The notes below the pieces were generated by a model, which saw nothing but the letters and a program-made list of their open reading frames with translations, ran no database searches and was not told where the DNA came from. A program made the position numbers and the translations under genes. A stretch of 64,000 nucleotides of DNA, from contig JAZBQD010000021.1 in the NCBI GenBank assembly GCA_036583965.1, forward strand, positions 16,978,266 through 17,042,265. The letters are read 5' to 3'. Origin of the DNA: Prunella strophiata (Eukaryota > Chordata > Aves > Passeriformes > Prunellidae). How positions within the stretch are numbered: position 1 is the stretch's first letter; every line of letters begins with the position of its first letter. Positions 38,399 through 51,351 of this stretch are shown here, piece after piece.

Positions 38399-38480
38399 AA
38401 GAAACAATTCCTTGTTTAAAGCCTTAATTTCTGCACACCTAAGAAACAATTCCTTGTTTAAAGCCTTAATTCCTGCACTA
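38399..38480. repeat. 42-bp direct tandem duplication
   Basis: The unit starting AAGAAACAATTCCTTG at 38399 is repeated at 38441 with very few differences (TTTCTGCAC against TTCCTGCAC). It looks like a recent local duplication. It extends open frames on the minus strand but has no evident function. Confidence 0.95.
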
Positions 38481-39990
38481 CTTCTTGTCTGCAGCTGCTG
38501 TGTGCCAAAAAATGAGAGGAGACAGGGAATGTCCCATCCCAGATGTGCTGAGACCCCTGTGTGACCAAAGCATGCTGAGTCTGGCTGCAAAACACCCCAT
38601 GAACAAACCCATGTGTCTCCAAGCCCATAAAGCAGAGGTGGGCACAGCCTGAGGAAGTGCAGGCACTTAATTTCAGCCTGAAAGTCACCGTGCAGTTAAG
38701 ACAGGTATTGATCTGCGTCCTGGGCGAGCACTTTATGAGTGATTTCTTATGTAAGTGTCAGGTGAGAGGCATGAATAGAGACCTAATTAAATTGTATACA
38801 AAGCACACACAGTAAATCTCCCTGGCAATGTCAGCCTGCCTTGGAGCAGCCCAGGAGAGCAGAGAAGATGGCATAAATGAAAGATAAAGAAATACCAACA
38901 GTCTGCAACAGCTTGGCTCATGAGGCACTAACGTGGTGCAGCTGGGGATATCAAAGGAGGAAATGTGCCATTCCTGGGACATGTTCCACAGTCCTAAACC
39001 ACAAAACAATGGGAATTTTGCTCTTAAATAAAATTTTGCTCTTAAATAACAGCCTTGTGTTTTTCCCCTGTGTCATAGCCATTATTCCATCACTGTTTTA
39101 AATTAATGCACTCTCTGTGATCCATCCCAACAGGCTTTTATACCCACTGTAACATTGCAGAGACAAGGAGAGTGCAGAAATAATAGGGAAGTGAAAAAAT
39201 TATATATTTTTTTGTATTAGAGAACCATCAATATTAAGACAATGAGATATTGGGGGTTTTATGGCAGTACTACTGTTCTTTGAGGAGGAGTGGGCTCTGC
39301 TCATGATGTGCTGGGTGAGATACAGGATCTTCACATTCAGCTTTTGGATGGGCTGGATATCTCACAGCTACAATGAATTAGCAGCTTTATGACAACATTT
39401 TCAAAAGCAAAATTATTTTGCATGTGTCTATCAGGATGGATGAAAACAGATGCAAGTTTTTCCTGCCCTCAGTCCTGGCTAGTTGAGAATTCTGGTGTGG
39501 AAGTTAGACACAGCTGCTTTCTGCTTTGGGGAAATACCACAGCCAAGGTAATAAATATAGTGGAAAATAAATACTACAATATATTGGCTTGGGTGTAGCA
39601 TGGCACTAACTTATCTCTACAGCTTTTTGGACTGGAGCTGGCTTGTGTTTCTGCACAAAGGAGCTAAGGTCCAGGTCAAGGTATTAAACACTGACTCCCC
39701 CAAATGACTACCCAGAGCTGAATTACAGCTGGCTTGGTTTGGGGATTTGGGGTTGTTGTTTTCCTTAGTTTCTCCTGAAGATGGGACTCAAGAGTTTTTC
39801 CAAAAGATACCACTTCTTTCCTATAGAAACTTGGTCCAGAATCTGCACTGTATTCCTTTCAAACTCCTGCAGTGGTCCTTGGACAAGGAGAAAGCTATTC
39901 CCAGCCTTTTATCTTGGCTGTGTGGCCTGGGACCTATTTAAATTTTCCTCATCTGTTCTCTTTATTAAGTCTGCATTGGGGTGAGAGTCT
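38481..39990. other. Intergenic stretch, nothing recognised
   Basis: Ordinary non-coding sequence. A short 19-bp direct repeat (TTTTGCTCTTAAATAA, around 39016-39050) is the only structure noted. Confidence 0.5.
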
Positions 39991-39994
39991 TCTC

Positions 39995-40260
39995 TTTTAC
40001 CTCTGGGTTTCCTTACATTGTGCCCGTGCCCCTCCTGGATAACGTGATGGAGCAGGGCAGCCAAGGAAATCTGCTCATTTGTAAAGCCAGTCATTAATAA
40101 GAATCAAGATGGCTTTACCACAGGGGTGCCAGCATCACTTGGCTGACAATGTCCCTTACGATCCTGGAGAGATTTTAATGGATTGAACAGGTTGATGTTG
40201 TCATTTCCAATTTGCTGAACCATCTGACAGTGTTCCCAACAATTAGCACGTACAAAATAC
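39995..40260 (+). mobile_element. Degenerate CR1 LINE reverse-transcriptase fragment
   Basis: Plus-strand translation gives NQDGFTTG near 40102-40125, preceded by PVINK. This corresponds to the conserved CR1 ORF2 segment with the pattern (V)IxxxQxGFTxGxSCLTN. Further on, VDVV near 40190 corresponds to the VDVVYLDFSKAFD catalytic block, and DSVPN-like sequence (TGACAGTGTTCCCAAC) follows. Stops and shifts interrupt the frame, and the catalytic part is not intact. It is the remnant of an old insertion and cannot be active. The ends are approximate. Confidence 0.6.
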
Positions 40261-40557
40261 GGAAATGTGTTATCTTTTGAATTAAAAAAAGGGGACGGGA
40301 AGCTGCCTGGTCTCTGGAGTTGTATAACAACTTGTTATTCTGAAGTGCTTGCTTTGACTTTAAATAGATTTCAGTACAGCAGAGTCACCCTAACCTTGGG
40401 ATAAATTTAGCTGTCGCCTGAGTCAGTAGCGGGGTTTGGGATCATTAAAAGCCGATCAGGAATTAGCACGCGCTTCCTGCGGTCGGAACTGCTGGAGGTG
40501 CTGGTTCTGCCCCTGCAGCCCAGAGATGGCAGTGCTGGCCATGAGGGGACAGGGACC

Positions 40558-40650
40558 ACTGCTGAGAGGCTCATGCACAGTGCCAGTCACTGCTGAGACC
40601 CCCATGCACAGTGCCAGTCACTGCTGAGACCCCCACTCACAGTGGCAGTC
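40558..40650. repeat. 31-bp x 3 minisatellite
   Basis: Three consecutive 31-bp units start at 40558, 40589 and 40620, each beginning ACTGCTGAGA and containing CACAGTG(C/G)CAGTC. Units 1 and 2 differ mainly in GGCT against CCCC, and unit 3 has CTCACAGTGG. Similarity is high, so copy number may vary between individuals. Confidence 0.95.
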
Positions 40651-42515
40651 GTTTCACCTCCTCCACCTCTGCAACCCCAACACTGCGCAGCAAACACAGG
40701 AGGGAGCAGAGTGACTCAGCCAAGGTCACACAGAGGGATGGGCCCAAGCTCCAGGCACCTTGTGTCCTGGCTCCTGCAAGGGGACAGAGACAGGAGAGGC
40801 AAGCCAGGACAAATTAACACTCATGAATCAGGAGGTGCTTCCAGGGAGGTCATCCACTCTTGGTTGTTGAGATGAAAAGGTTGCTCTTGTTTCTGGTGTG
40901 GACATGAGACCATGAAATGCAGCTGTCAGCTAAGGAGAGACTGAAAGGAGCACCTCACATCAAAACCCTAAAGGCAGCAGATATATTTTTTAGTGTGATG
41001 GCAGTTGCAGTCATTTTAGACCCACCATATCTTGTGTTAAGAGGAAATACATCTTCTGGCTCCTGACACTGCGCTGTTGCTTGCACTGCCTGTGACATGA
41101 AGTCACCTTCTCTGAGAGTGGGGCAGATTGAAGAGTTTTTAGCTCTCCAACAGGACAAGGGTTTTACATTGAATTCTGAGTGCAAAGCAGTTGTACTCTG
41201 GAGAAGCAGGGTTCATCCCCAGGTTTTTCCTTCCCCATCCTCAGCGAGCATCTTGCACAGCTGTGTGTTGGGATGTGCCTGTGCTTTTTGGGAACATCCT
41301 TTCTTTCTATCCTGCTAAGGAGGAGAAGGGATTTGGGGAGCCACAGGAGGCTCATTCAGAGTGTATATGGCTTTTTGTGGGAACCACAGAGGAAATCTGG
41401 CTTTAAATAAAGCAGCCAGGCTGGGCTCCATGATGTGTTCCCACCTAGGATGAGGGCAGGAGTCAGACCTTCCCCTGACACCCCCTGTCAGCAGGGAAGT
41501 GACCCTTATTTGTCACTGTGTGGCAACAGATGATGAATAATGGCTCAGGTGCTGCTACCTGAGGTAAGGCAGGTCCTGTAACCCAGGAGGTCAAAGCCTT
41601 GGCAGGCTGCATCCATCTTGGCACTGAGAGCAGCACTTGGAAACCAACACCAAACACCTCATCTCCTGGGTGTGCAGCCAGGGTAGGGGGACAAAAATGG
41701 GAAAGGGGAGCCCCAAAACTGCTACCTGACCTTCATGTGTGCATTCAGCAATGCTCTGGTGGCTGCAGCCTTCCATGCTTCAGATTTCTGTATTTTTAAC
41801 CTCTAGTGACTCTTCCAGGACTTTGGTGCACTCAGTCATGGCTTGTAGGAAAAGCAGCTACCAAACATTTGAGCATTTGAGCATCAGCCTCATAACCATG
41901 TAGGAAATGAAGATCTCCTCCTCAACCAACCAAACCCCAAGCCAGGAGCGTAGGAAGATTTTTGTTTCTTTGCAGGTTTTCATGCTGCTTTTCCTAGAGA
42001 CAGTTTTGAGAAAGACTGTCAGAATATCTTCAACAAAATACTAAAGAAACACACTGGGAACTGCAAAAGCTCAGAATTGAATATAAATATGAGCTGACAA
42101 GCTGCTTCATTTGGTATCATTAAACTTCACAGTTAGACTTTTTTTGAAGACCAAATTATCATGTAAAAATATGCCTGTAGTGTTAAACTTGAGATGAAAA
42201 CTGCTTATTTTTGTGTTTAGTGTGATAACTAGTAGAAGGAAAAGTTTCTGTGGTCTGATGTTTCATAGGGTTTTGATTTTTTACATTCATAGCAGCTCAA
42301 TTATGAATAATATTCATGATGCTGCAAACACATGGGGGTTATAAAAGTGAAGCAAACCAGGATGATTTTAAGATTATCTGATACTCTGAGGTTTAAACCA
42401 AAAGCTGAAGGCACACACTAATGTAGCTGAGCAGCTGAGTTAGAACATCCCGAGCAGGAGGAAAGAGATCTCCTGGCTGATGCACAAATATCCCGACTTT
42501 TAAATAAGAAAAAGG
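40651..42515. other. Intergenic stretch, nothing recognised
   Basis: Non-coding sequence without supported features. Open frames stay at 84 codons or below and overlap each other on both strands. Confidence 0.5.
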
Positions 42516-42519
42516 GACT

Positions 42520-42825
42520 TTTCGAGGTTTCCCGGGCAGGTCGGTGTCAGAGGGAGCCGAGTGACCGCTGGATGTCACTGTTAAGTCACAGAAGCACCCC
42601 GGGCACCCCGAGCCATGCCCCGTGCCCGGCGCTGCCTCCGCTCGGCGCTTTTGGTGGTTTCCCGTTATTTCTGAGAGTTATGCAAAGTTCAAAGTGCTGA
42701 GGCAAAGCTGGTCAGAGACAGGGTGAAATTTAGGACGGCGAGGAAACAAAATGAGATCTGGCTTTCCCCTTCCTTTGAAGCAAATCGCCGTGCCCAAAGC
42801 AGAGTAGCTGAGCTCTGCCTGGGAC
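42520..42825. promoter_or_regulatory. CpG cluster, candidate cryptic promoter or enhancer
   Basis: Around 18 CpG sites occur in about 300 bases, concentrated at 42520-42665 (CCCGGGC, CACCCCGAGCC, GCCCGGCGCTG, CTCGGCGC). They stand out against CpG-poor neighbours. This is the second-best CpG-island-like block after the MPHOSPH6 promoter. A short plus-strand frame from the ATG at 42614 encodes MPRARRCLRSALLVVSRYF then stop; it resembles no known protein. The block may be a start site of a long non-coding RNA or an enhancer. No gene body is visible nearby. Confidence 0.4.
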
Positions 42826-43063
42826 CGTGGCTTTGTTTGGATATTCAAGGCGTGGGGATTTCTAAGGTGCTTGATTTTCTTGCTATTAATGCTGCAGGAG
42901 TGAAAAAGAAAAGTGATGTAATCCACTGGCACAATTAAACAGGTTTGATGTTAAATCAGAGCATGGAACTCTGCTGTGACCTGGGTGTAGCCCTCAGGAC
43001 TTTTCTCCCAGTACATGGATAGGTGGATAAATTCCTTCCATATCTAAACACATGCTCAGTCTT

Positions 43064-43474
43064 AGAATCACAGAGCCACAGAATGATTTGGGTTGGAAAG
43101 GGAGTGAAAGCTCATCTTGTTCCAATCTCCCAGCCATGGGCAGGGACACCTTCCACTGTCCCAGGCTGCTCCAAGCCCTGTCCAGCCTGGCCTTGGGCAC
43201 TGCCAGGGATCCAGGGGCAGACACAGCTGCTCTGGACACCTGTGCCAGGGCCACACCACCCTCACAGGGGACAATTTCTTCCCAATATCCAAGCCAAATG
43301 TACTCTTTTTCAGTGTGAAGCCATTGCCCCTTGTTCTGTCACTTCAGGTCCTTGTGAAAGTCCCTCTTCAGCTCTTCAGGTACTGAAGAGCCACAATTAA
43401 GTCAGCCTGAAGCCTCCTCTTCTTCAGGCTGAACAATCCCAATTCTCTCAGCCTTTCCTCACAGGAGAGGAGTT
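43064..43474 (-). mobile_element. CR1 LINE, 5'-truncated 3' end
   Basis: On the plus strand it starts with AGAATCACAGAGCCACAGAAT, the reverse complement of the CR1 terminal octamer repeat (ATTCTGTG-GCTCTGTG-ATTCT). It then runs through the standard landmarks: GGGTTGGAAAGGGA, CCATGGGCAGGGACACCTTCC, CTGGCCTTGGGCACTGCCAGGGAT, CCACCCTCACAGGGGACAATTTCTTCC, CCATTGCCCCTTGTTCTGTCAC and CAGCCTTTCCTCACAGGAGAGG. The copy is truncated at its 5' end, as most CR1 copies are, and carries no intact ORF. It is clearly younger than the fragments at 0.95 and 40 kb. It is diagnostic for a bird (or other sauropsid) genome. Confidence 0.97.
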
Positions 43475-46400
43475 CAGTGGGTGTTCAGGTAGTGTTCTCC
43501 TAAAGAAGTCTAGAAATGCCTTTTTCCAGGTGTCTCCTATTTCCCTTTGTTCCCAGATATGACAACATACCTGTTTTCTGTACAAACTGTGGGCAGTTTT
43601 TAATGCCAAAGCCATTGGAACTTATTATCAAAGCCTCACCCAGGAGCAGGCTTGCTTGATGGCCATTTTTTCTAGAAAGTAGCCTGTTTTTTCTTAGCAT
43701 GCCATCACAGAAATTTCCTTTGAGAGAAGGACTGTTCTTGAATCCACAATGGGCTGTGACAAACTGAATTTCAAACAGTTCCACATTTCATTGCAGAAAT
43801 TTGTCACCTTTTTTCTTATGAGGAAGTCAGTGTAGATGTTTGCTCCAGGCCACTCTAACTCCCTATTGGTCCTGTGGGGTTGGTTCTTGAGCTGCTCCCA
43901 CTGATGCCAGCCTGGGGGAGCTTTTGGGACCAGACTCAGAAGTGCTCAATCTTTTATGATGGACAAGGTCATGGTTTCTTTTTCTTTTTTTCCCCCCTAA
44001 CACCAGTTTCCCATGACCTTGAGTGCCATGAAATCCCAGGAATGGGGATGGTACCAAGCACTCATCCTGCCAGAGCAGCTTGCAGACTTCCTTGTAAAAC
44101 AGCCCATTCTTCCCAAAGCTTGAGGTGCTGATAAGATAAACCCTTTCCTGGGACTTACTTACCACTTCCTTTGAACTGTGAGTCCAAATTCAATTTACTT
44201 ATTGCCTTCATTTCATGGATCCAAAATCAAAAATCTCACTTTTGTCCATTTGCCTTGATTGGTGTCAGCTGCAATAAAGCATCACCATGCCTCAACCCAC
44301 GGAATGCTCAGCAAGGTGTTTGAGGCTGACCAAAGTGTTTCATTCTCCCCAATGGCTGTCAGCTAAAGGAAGGACAAAATAATTCTCCAGAAGGGAGAAA
44401 ACAATCTCAAGCCCTGAAATGATTTGAGTGTATGTTTAAAAACAAAAAGTATGAGGAGGGCTCAGATTGCAGCTCATCTTGCTGTCATCTCAGCAATTTC
44501 TTTTATCACTGAGCTTCCTCCCTATGGCCCTGGCTCAGCTCTGCTCATTTCAGCCTTCTTCTTCTCCCTCTGATCTCTGACATTGCCATGGATCGTTCAG
44601 TCCATCATGCTGAGGGAAAAAACAGTCATTTCATGCTATTTGGGCATTGAGAGCAGCAGTTACTGAAGCACAGAGAACTGGTTCATTTTGAGTGTAGGGT
44701 ACAAATATCTGATCCAGAACGTTTTCCAGATCTGTGTGAGAAACTGGGGAATTTCACCCTCTGGTGAAAACCACTCTGAATGTGAGGTGAACTGAGGAGG
44801 GAGCTGGCTTGGAGCACTGCCTTGAAAACTGGGAGGAGGAATTTGTGTTTCCTTGCTTTCCAGGAGACACAAATTTACTGCTAAAAGAGCAGGAGCACGT
44901 GCTAAGCAAAGGTGCCAAAACTCCCCAAGAGGTGAAGAGGAGATGGAGAACAGAACTGCTTGGCACTGTTTGTTAGTGACTGGAAGCTGCACTGTGATGA
45001 GAAAAGATGTGGGCACTCACAGGAGATGTTCAAGGGGAGGGCCAGGTCCCCCCATATGGAGATAATAATAAAAGTAGAGAAAAGGAATGTCATGGGAACC
45101 AGGAACAGGACAGAAAGTATCCAAATCAACCCAGTGGTGTGAAACATGAGCAAATCAAACTGAGGAACAGTAGACACACCAGAACAGGAGTGACCAAAGC
45201 AATCATCCAGTCCAGCTTGCCTCCACTGCAGAAGATGCGAGCTCAAAGTCTGACCCAGAGGAGTCTGTGCAACATCCTCCCTGCACCTGCAGCTGTGAGT
45301 TTCCCCTCACCATCTAACACATGCAGACTGTCAGTGAGGGGCAAAAACTCACAATTGTAAAGTACCCAGGCAGAGCAGGAAGGATACCTTGTCTGGTTGC
45401 ATCCAACAGCCAGAAGAGATTGCTCTGTTTCCATAAGAAGTGGGCAAGAAAATAAACCAGAACAAAATCTCTAGTCTGGGGGGCATCTCCCTATTGGCTC
45501 CAAATCTAGCACTCAGCTTGCTCCTGGGTGCCCAAAGACACACCAGAGAGGGACCAGCTCACCATAGCCTATACTGACTGCAAGACTAAGAAAGACAAAG
45601 ATATTCTTCAAATGAAGATTTCACAGATTGGGGAAAACACAGTGAAAGACAACCTAAGTGCAGCAATTTTGATGAAGATGGCAGATTAGCAGTGGAGAGG
45701 AAATCACATACAAGAGTCTGCATAGGTAGAGGCTATTCAGGGTCTTGCTGCTGCTGTAGAGGTTGGAGAGGGACCTGCTGCCAGGCTGGTTTGTGTGTAA
45801 TACCCTTGGGGGCCAGAGAGAAAAGCTGTGAATCCTTTAAGCACTCAAATGCTTTCAGCCATATAATGTTTGGATTAGGATCCACTCGAAGGTGCAGTGA
45901 GCTCACTGCTGAGTTCAACACTGCCAGGGATGTGCTGGTGCTTATTATAAGGTAAGAAGGAAAGAGGGAGTGTTCTCAGCACTCAATCAGTTACCCACAG
46001 GTAGAAGAGGAGATTCTGAATGGGGAAATGAAAATTATTATTATCTGTACAAAGCCATTCTTCCCCAAATGACACTAATGGGGATATGATAAGGTCGGGC
46101 TGCCAGCAGGAGGAAAACAGACTTTGATTTTGCATTAGGAGGTGTCAGGGGGGCAGGTGGGAGCAGCACAAGCAAAACATGACTCCCTGGGGCTGGGTGC
46201 TGAGCATCCCTCAGGGCAGGAGGCTGCACCACTGCCAGGCTGCAGCACTTGGTCCTGCTCATTAGTGGCACAGGGACAGGAGGGAGCTCCTGGCAGAGCT
46301 GCTGCACTGCCCTGATTAGGGGCAGGAGGGATTGATTTGTGGTGAGTGAATAAAGAGGTGAGATTAAAGAACAGCTAAATGGTGAGGAAGAGGCAAGAGT

Positions 46401-49400
46401 CTGTAAGCATTTGAAGGGTGTTAGCAGAGAGAAGGGATGAATTAAAGTGGAACAGGGGGTTTTAGCTATGAGCAACAGGATGAAATCAAAAAGGGATATT
46501 TAGATTTTATATACAGGGGTTTACCTAAGTAAGGGAGCAGCCCAGAACAGCTGCTCCTCACTCACTCCCAGGAGGGCACTTTGTGCTGCACAAAGACAGC
46601 TTTGAGCCCTCTGGATGTGATGGGAGCCATGTGAAATAAGAGGCATTTCTGCAGAATTGACAGTGCCCTTCGCACTCACTTCCATTTATTCCTCACCAGC
46701 CTCCCAGTGTAGACAACAAGTATTTATCAGTGTAACTTTCTTTTTTTAGGAGTGAGATTTAAGCCTGTGAAATAATCCCCTCATTGGACATGCAGAAGGA
46801 GCTGCAGTACTTGGCAGATGTGAAAACAAATTGGATGGCAGAGAAAAGGATTTAAACAAGAGATCCTAAGGAAGGTCAGCTCCTGGGGTGGCAGCCCCAG
46901 ATTTGCCACCCTGGGGCAGGCCCCCAAGCAGCCTCGTGCCTGGACACGTGTGGGCACTGCCTGCACAGCTGCCTGCCAGGCTGGGCAGCTGCCCAGGAGG
47001 AGCCCATGGCATTTTCCCCCAGCATTTCTCCACCAGGGTGAGGTTTTCCCTTGGAAGGGCAATATGCTTCTGCAGGAGTTGCAGAGAACAATCTTGTTAG
47101 GGATACACAGACTTAACTTCAACTCATCCATCTTAATAGGAATTATATAATTTTCCTTGATGGTTCTGATTTTCTATCCCATTAATAATAAAAAAGCTTC
47201 TCTGCTTATATATAATGCAATTCAACAATAAGTCTCAAAGGAGGATCAAGATCACTTTGGCTTTCCATCAATTTGATGCTGACGCCTCTCCAGTTAAATA
47301 ACTCGAGTGTGAGGAGAGGGAAAGGGACCAGGGATGCATCCCAGCACACACAGCTTTGAACCTGAGCCTTCCTGAAAGCAGCTGATGTCAAAAGGCTTCA
47401 CATCACCTCCCAAAGGGGGTAGCAGGGAGGGTAAAGGCTCTGTTTTCACCTGCTGTAAATCAGGATGCCACACTGATTTTGCTGGAGTGAGGCTGATCTC
47501 GACTGCGTGAGAGCTGGGCCAGAAGACACCATGAGAAGGATCTGTGGTTATTTTTTATTTCTATTAGATTTCAAATGTGTCTGGAATGGGGCTTGTTAGT
47601 CAGTGTTTGTCGAATGGAATACTTCATGACAGCACTAATTAAAATAAATGAAACTTGACTTTTCAAGATGATGCTTTTTTATAGCGAAGTACAGTAGTTT
47701 GGAAACATCTTTAATTTAATTGCAAAATACTTTCTCTGGTTGTTTACTTAAAATTGTCTCCCATTGCAGAGCTGCACCAGTGTTTCTGGATGCACACTTT
47801 GATTTCAACATTTTCCACTACATTATCAAGTTAATCTCCCCAAATCATTAACCCCCAGCAGGAAAGATTTTTAATTATGTAGATTCACCAAGTGTTTTTC
47901 AAGAACTGTATTATTTCCATGGGTTCAACCCTAATGTACTGTGGGGAGAGGGAGGGCACTGTCCTACACTTGATTTCATGAAACATCATCATGAAAGAGG
48001 CCTCCTAACATGCAGCAGATTTCAGCCAATACATCTTATCCACAACAGAAAACAGCTAATGTCCTGGAGAACCCCTGCTTTCCTGGGAAGGAGTGCTGAT
48101 GTGCAAGAAGATCATTTAGACCAAACTGAACCTTTTTTTCCCCTCTAACATAAACCAGTTTTATTCCAGTGTATCAGAGTTGTGATTTACATCTCAGGAT
48201 GTGGTCTCTGAATCAGGCTGAAGATGAAAAAAATGTACATGATGGTTAGTCCTGCTCTTCTGCAGGTTAGAAAGCACATAAAATGAAGAGTAACATTGAA
48301 TCCCACTCTCTAACATGGTGGGGGAAGCAAAGAGTTGGGGAGATGATGGAGAAAGGACACTGCATTAATTTTTAATAATTAGCACTATTAATAAATGTTG
48401 GTTTGAGCCCTCTCCCAGCGCCTTCCCTCTCTTGTTGGGCCCCCATGGTGGTCATGGAGGTGTGGGCAGCCTTGCTCAGAGTGTCAGCAGGGACTCAGCA
48501 GCTCTCTCTGGGCTGGAGTAATGCGTGGAAAGGTTTCTCTCTGTGGGACACAAACACTGGTGTCTCAAGTGCTGGAAAAACCAGTGAGTCACAACTGGCA
48601 GAACACCATAAAATCGTCCTGGTTTGCTCATCCACATCCCCATTAAAAGATGAGCAGCAGCTGAGAGGAAACAATTGCACAGAAATGTGGTGTTCTCTCT
48701 GTTGATGTCACTGGTGGGCTGAGGAGCAAGGATTCATACCCTCAGATGTGTACAGGATGATAAATGGTGACAATAATCCTACAGGAAAGGAAACATTTGA
48801 AGTGCCAGGGCTTGTCCTCCAAAACAGATGACACCAAATTCTTCTGGCTTGTGCAGCCAAGCTCCAAACACAAAAGAGAAATGAAGCATTCTGGAAAGGC
48901 TTTTTGATTTCATGTGGGAGATGTCCCAGTCCTGGCAGCTCAGAGCCACGGAGACATCAGAGCACAACTGGGAGCAGTGAAGCTTGTTGTGGGCAGCTGA
49001 CTTTACTGTGAGAGTGCCCAGGGTACTGAAGTGGTTCCCTCTGTGAGAGATTGCTGTGGGGGAGTCCCAGAAATGCATTGACAGGTGTCTCAGTGTTTTA
49101 CACAGTGCAATGTGTCAAGGAAGCTTATGCAAACACTCCTGTGGTTTGTTTTCTGGTACCTGCCTCGTGTCTCTCCTCCTTCTGTCCTTGCTCCTTTGGA
49201 AGGGAGATGAGAATCAATGGAATAACTGATAGTTCAGGACTGAATTAACAAGTCTGAATATTTTTGCAGGTGTGTGTGGTCAGTGTAGTACAATGTAGAT
49301 CCCAAGTTATGTCTTTGAATGCAGTGAGTCAGTGCAAAACTAACAATTAAGCACTCCCCCCTGAAACAGCTTTCATGCTCTCTATTCTGTAGTGATCCAG

Positions 49401-50510
49401 AGCCATAAAACCCCAAGTTTATAAAAATTTTATAGCAGAACTACAGCTCAATTGCTACAGTTCATATTTCTACATTGAATATTGGGTGCAGACAGTAGTG
49501 GGAAACACATGGTAGCTTTTACAGGTGCTAAAGCCTCTTCCATGGCTACTTTTGTCAGAGAAAGTTCATTTTAAGTTTTATTTTCTTTATTCTTGTACCT
49601 GAAGCCTATGAAATCTCTAATCTGTCAGCCTGTGTGATGTTTCACCCAGTGTTTCACACTGCTGTATCAAAGTTAATAACAGCATCTCTATCTGTTGCTA
49701 CAGACATCATTATTTATTTGCCCTGTGCTGCACTCAGAGGTCCCAGGTGCAATCAGAGCTATCACTGAGCCTGTACCTAATTTAAACGTCAGTCTAACAC
49801 CAGACAACCACAGCACTGCCCCATAAACCTGTGCTCTCTGATCATGGCAACAGACTTAAACCCAGCAGCCCTTCAACACTTTGCTGTCGTGGTTCACATC
49901 TTCCTTGCATTTCAAATTGGCCAGGACCTCACCAAAGACAAATTTGACACCACTGAGAGGAAGCATGCTGTGTCTCTCCTCTTCACTTTCCTTACCTGCC
50001 TGCTGCTCTTCCCAGAGCTGCAGGTGCTGCTCAGACAGGTGACACTGGGACATGGGATGGAAGAAAAGAGAGAGAAGAACTAAATCAGCTTGCAGGACCT
50101 GCTCAGTGCAAAGGCTGAGGGTTTGTTGTCACTGCTGGGTTGTGGCAGGGATGTGCTGAAGCATCCATAAGCTTTCCTCCTGGGAGATCTTTGGAGACAG
50201 CATAGTCTGGCCTTGGCAAAACGTCATTGTGTGTCTGCATGTGGGAAGAGCACATCTAATTTAGAGAGCACAAAAAATGCAATGTATGTGTAGTGGTATG
50301 AGGCAACTTTCCCTGATGGTCTGGCCTGATCCTCCTGAGGGTCTTTAGGGAGATTGGTGAATGTTTTCTGGGTGTGCAAGCTTTATAAAAGGGTCAGCAG
50401 GAACAGAGAGGGTTTGAGAGGTCAGGAAAAAGCAGTTGCTTGGATGTACTTAAGGTATTATTTGACATAAGTGAGGTAAAGACTGTGTACCTAATGGGAA
50501 GGGGGAAAAA
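43475..50510. other. Intergenic stretch, nothing firmly recognised
   Basis: No exon, transposon or RNA gene could be supported. The AT-rich block around 47.6-47.9 kb has ATTAA-rich motifs and may be regulatory. GC-richer patches at 46.1-46.4 and 46.9-47.1 kb produce spurious open frames. Confidence 0.5.
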
Positions 50511-50511
50511 G

Positions 50512-50529
50512 AAAAAAAAAAAAAAAAAA
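50512..50529. repeat. Poly-A tract (18)
   Basis: Eighteen A between GAAAAAG-like flanks. Confidence 0.95.
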
Positions 50530-50734
50530 GAAAAAAGCTTGAGCTCACTATCCTTTAGAACTGGCATAAATCAGGAATAGCTTGGAAATCAGCAGTCTGA
50601 ATCTTCAGCTATTACCAGTCTTCCTGGGGTTTAAATGGAGTCAGAAGAGCTCTGCTGGTTTACAGGAGCTGAGGATACATCCTGATGGAATCACACAAGC
50701 ATGAATACACTGTAAGGCAAAAGAGAATTAGGCC

Positions 50735-50885
50735 CATTATTTTTAAAAAAGCAAAGCTTGATTAAGGATGTTCAGTATAGGTTTAGAAAAAAGAGCACTG
50801 TCACGCCTCACTAACTTTGCTGTTCTGCTGAAACATGACTACCAGGGAGGTATTACAGTGCCCTGGGATTTTCTTAAAAACCAAT
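50735..50885 (+). mobile_element. Possible LINE reverse-transcriptase remnant
   Basis: Plus-strand translation, allowing one shift, gives QYRFRKKSTVT followed by LTNFAVLLKHDY. This resembles the Q(Y/H)GFRxGRSTxTNL block of CR1-like reverse transcriptases. The match is short and broken, so this is a weak call; chance similarity is possible. Confidence 0.3.
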
Positions 50886-51351
50886 CAAGGCAGCGTGGTT
50901 TGGGGGAGGAGAGGGGGGAGCAGCACTTTTGTCAGTGCTAATTGCAGGCGTTAATAGGAGCTTTAGCGCTGAGAACTGCCTGAACTCCGCGGAAGTTGGA
51001 AGCACAAGTGCACTTGGCTTTGTGGGTGAAGACAGAGAGAGATAATTCCTCTTGCAGAATGGAGAGGCAGGATCTGAGCTCGAGAGCTGATCACTCCCAG
51101 TGTGATCAGAGGTTCAAGAACTGCAATGAATCGAGGGGGAAGCTCACCAGGCATTTCTTAAGATTGAAACATAATTAATGCAAATGCCTCCGAGGCTTGG
51201 TTCTCAGTTTTGGGAAATGCAGAGCAAGAGCTTTATTATTTTTAAATGAATTGGATAAAACTTGAAGGCTAAGTCCTCGGCAGAGTTGCATCAGCAGATA
51301 TTTAACAGCAAACCACAATGTTGATGCTGCAAATTGGGCATGTGCTGGGGG

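Noticed and set aside
39909..40094. Minus-strand frame with protein-like composition
   Set aside because: The right part overlaps the antisense of the CR1 reverse-transcriptase fossil, and the plus-strand LINE match explains the sequence better.
43023..43400. Plus- and minus-strand frames up to 125 codons
   Set aside because: They lie in the non-coding 3' part of a CR1 element.
44880..45460. Possible second LTR or CR1 fragment (AATCATCCAGTCCAG near 45201)
   Set aside because: Only a short CR1-like phrase matches, with no tail octamers or downstream landmarks.
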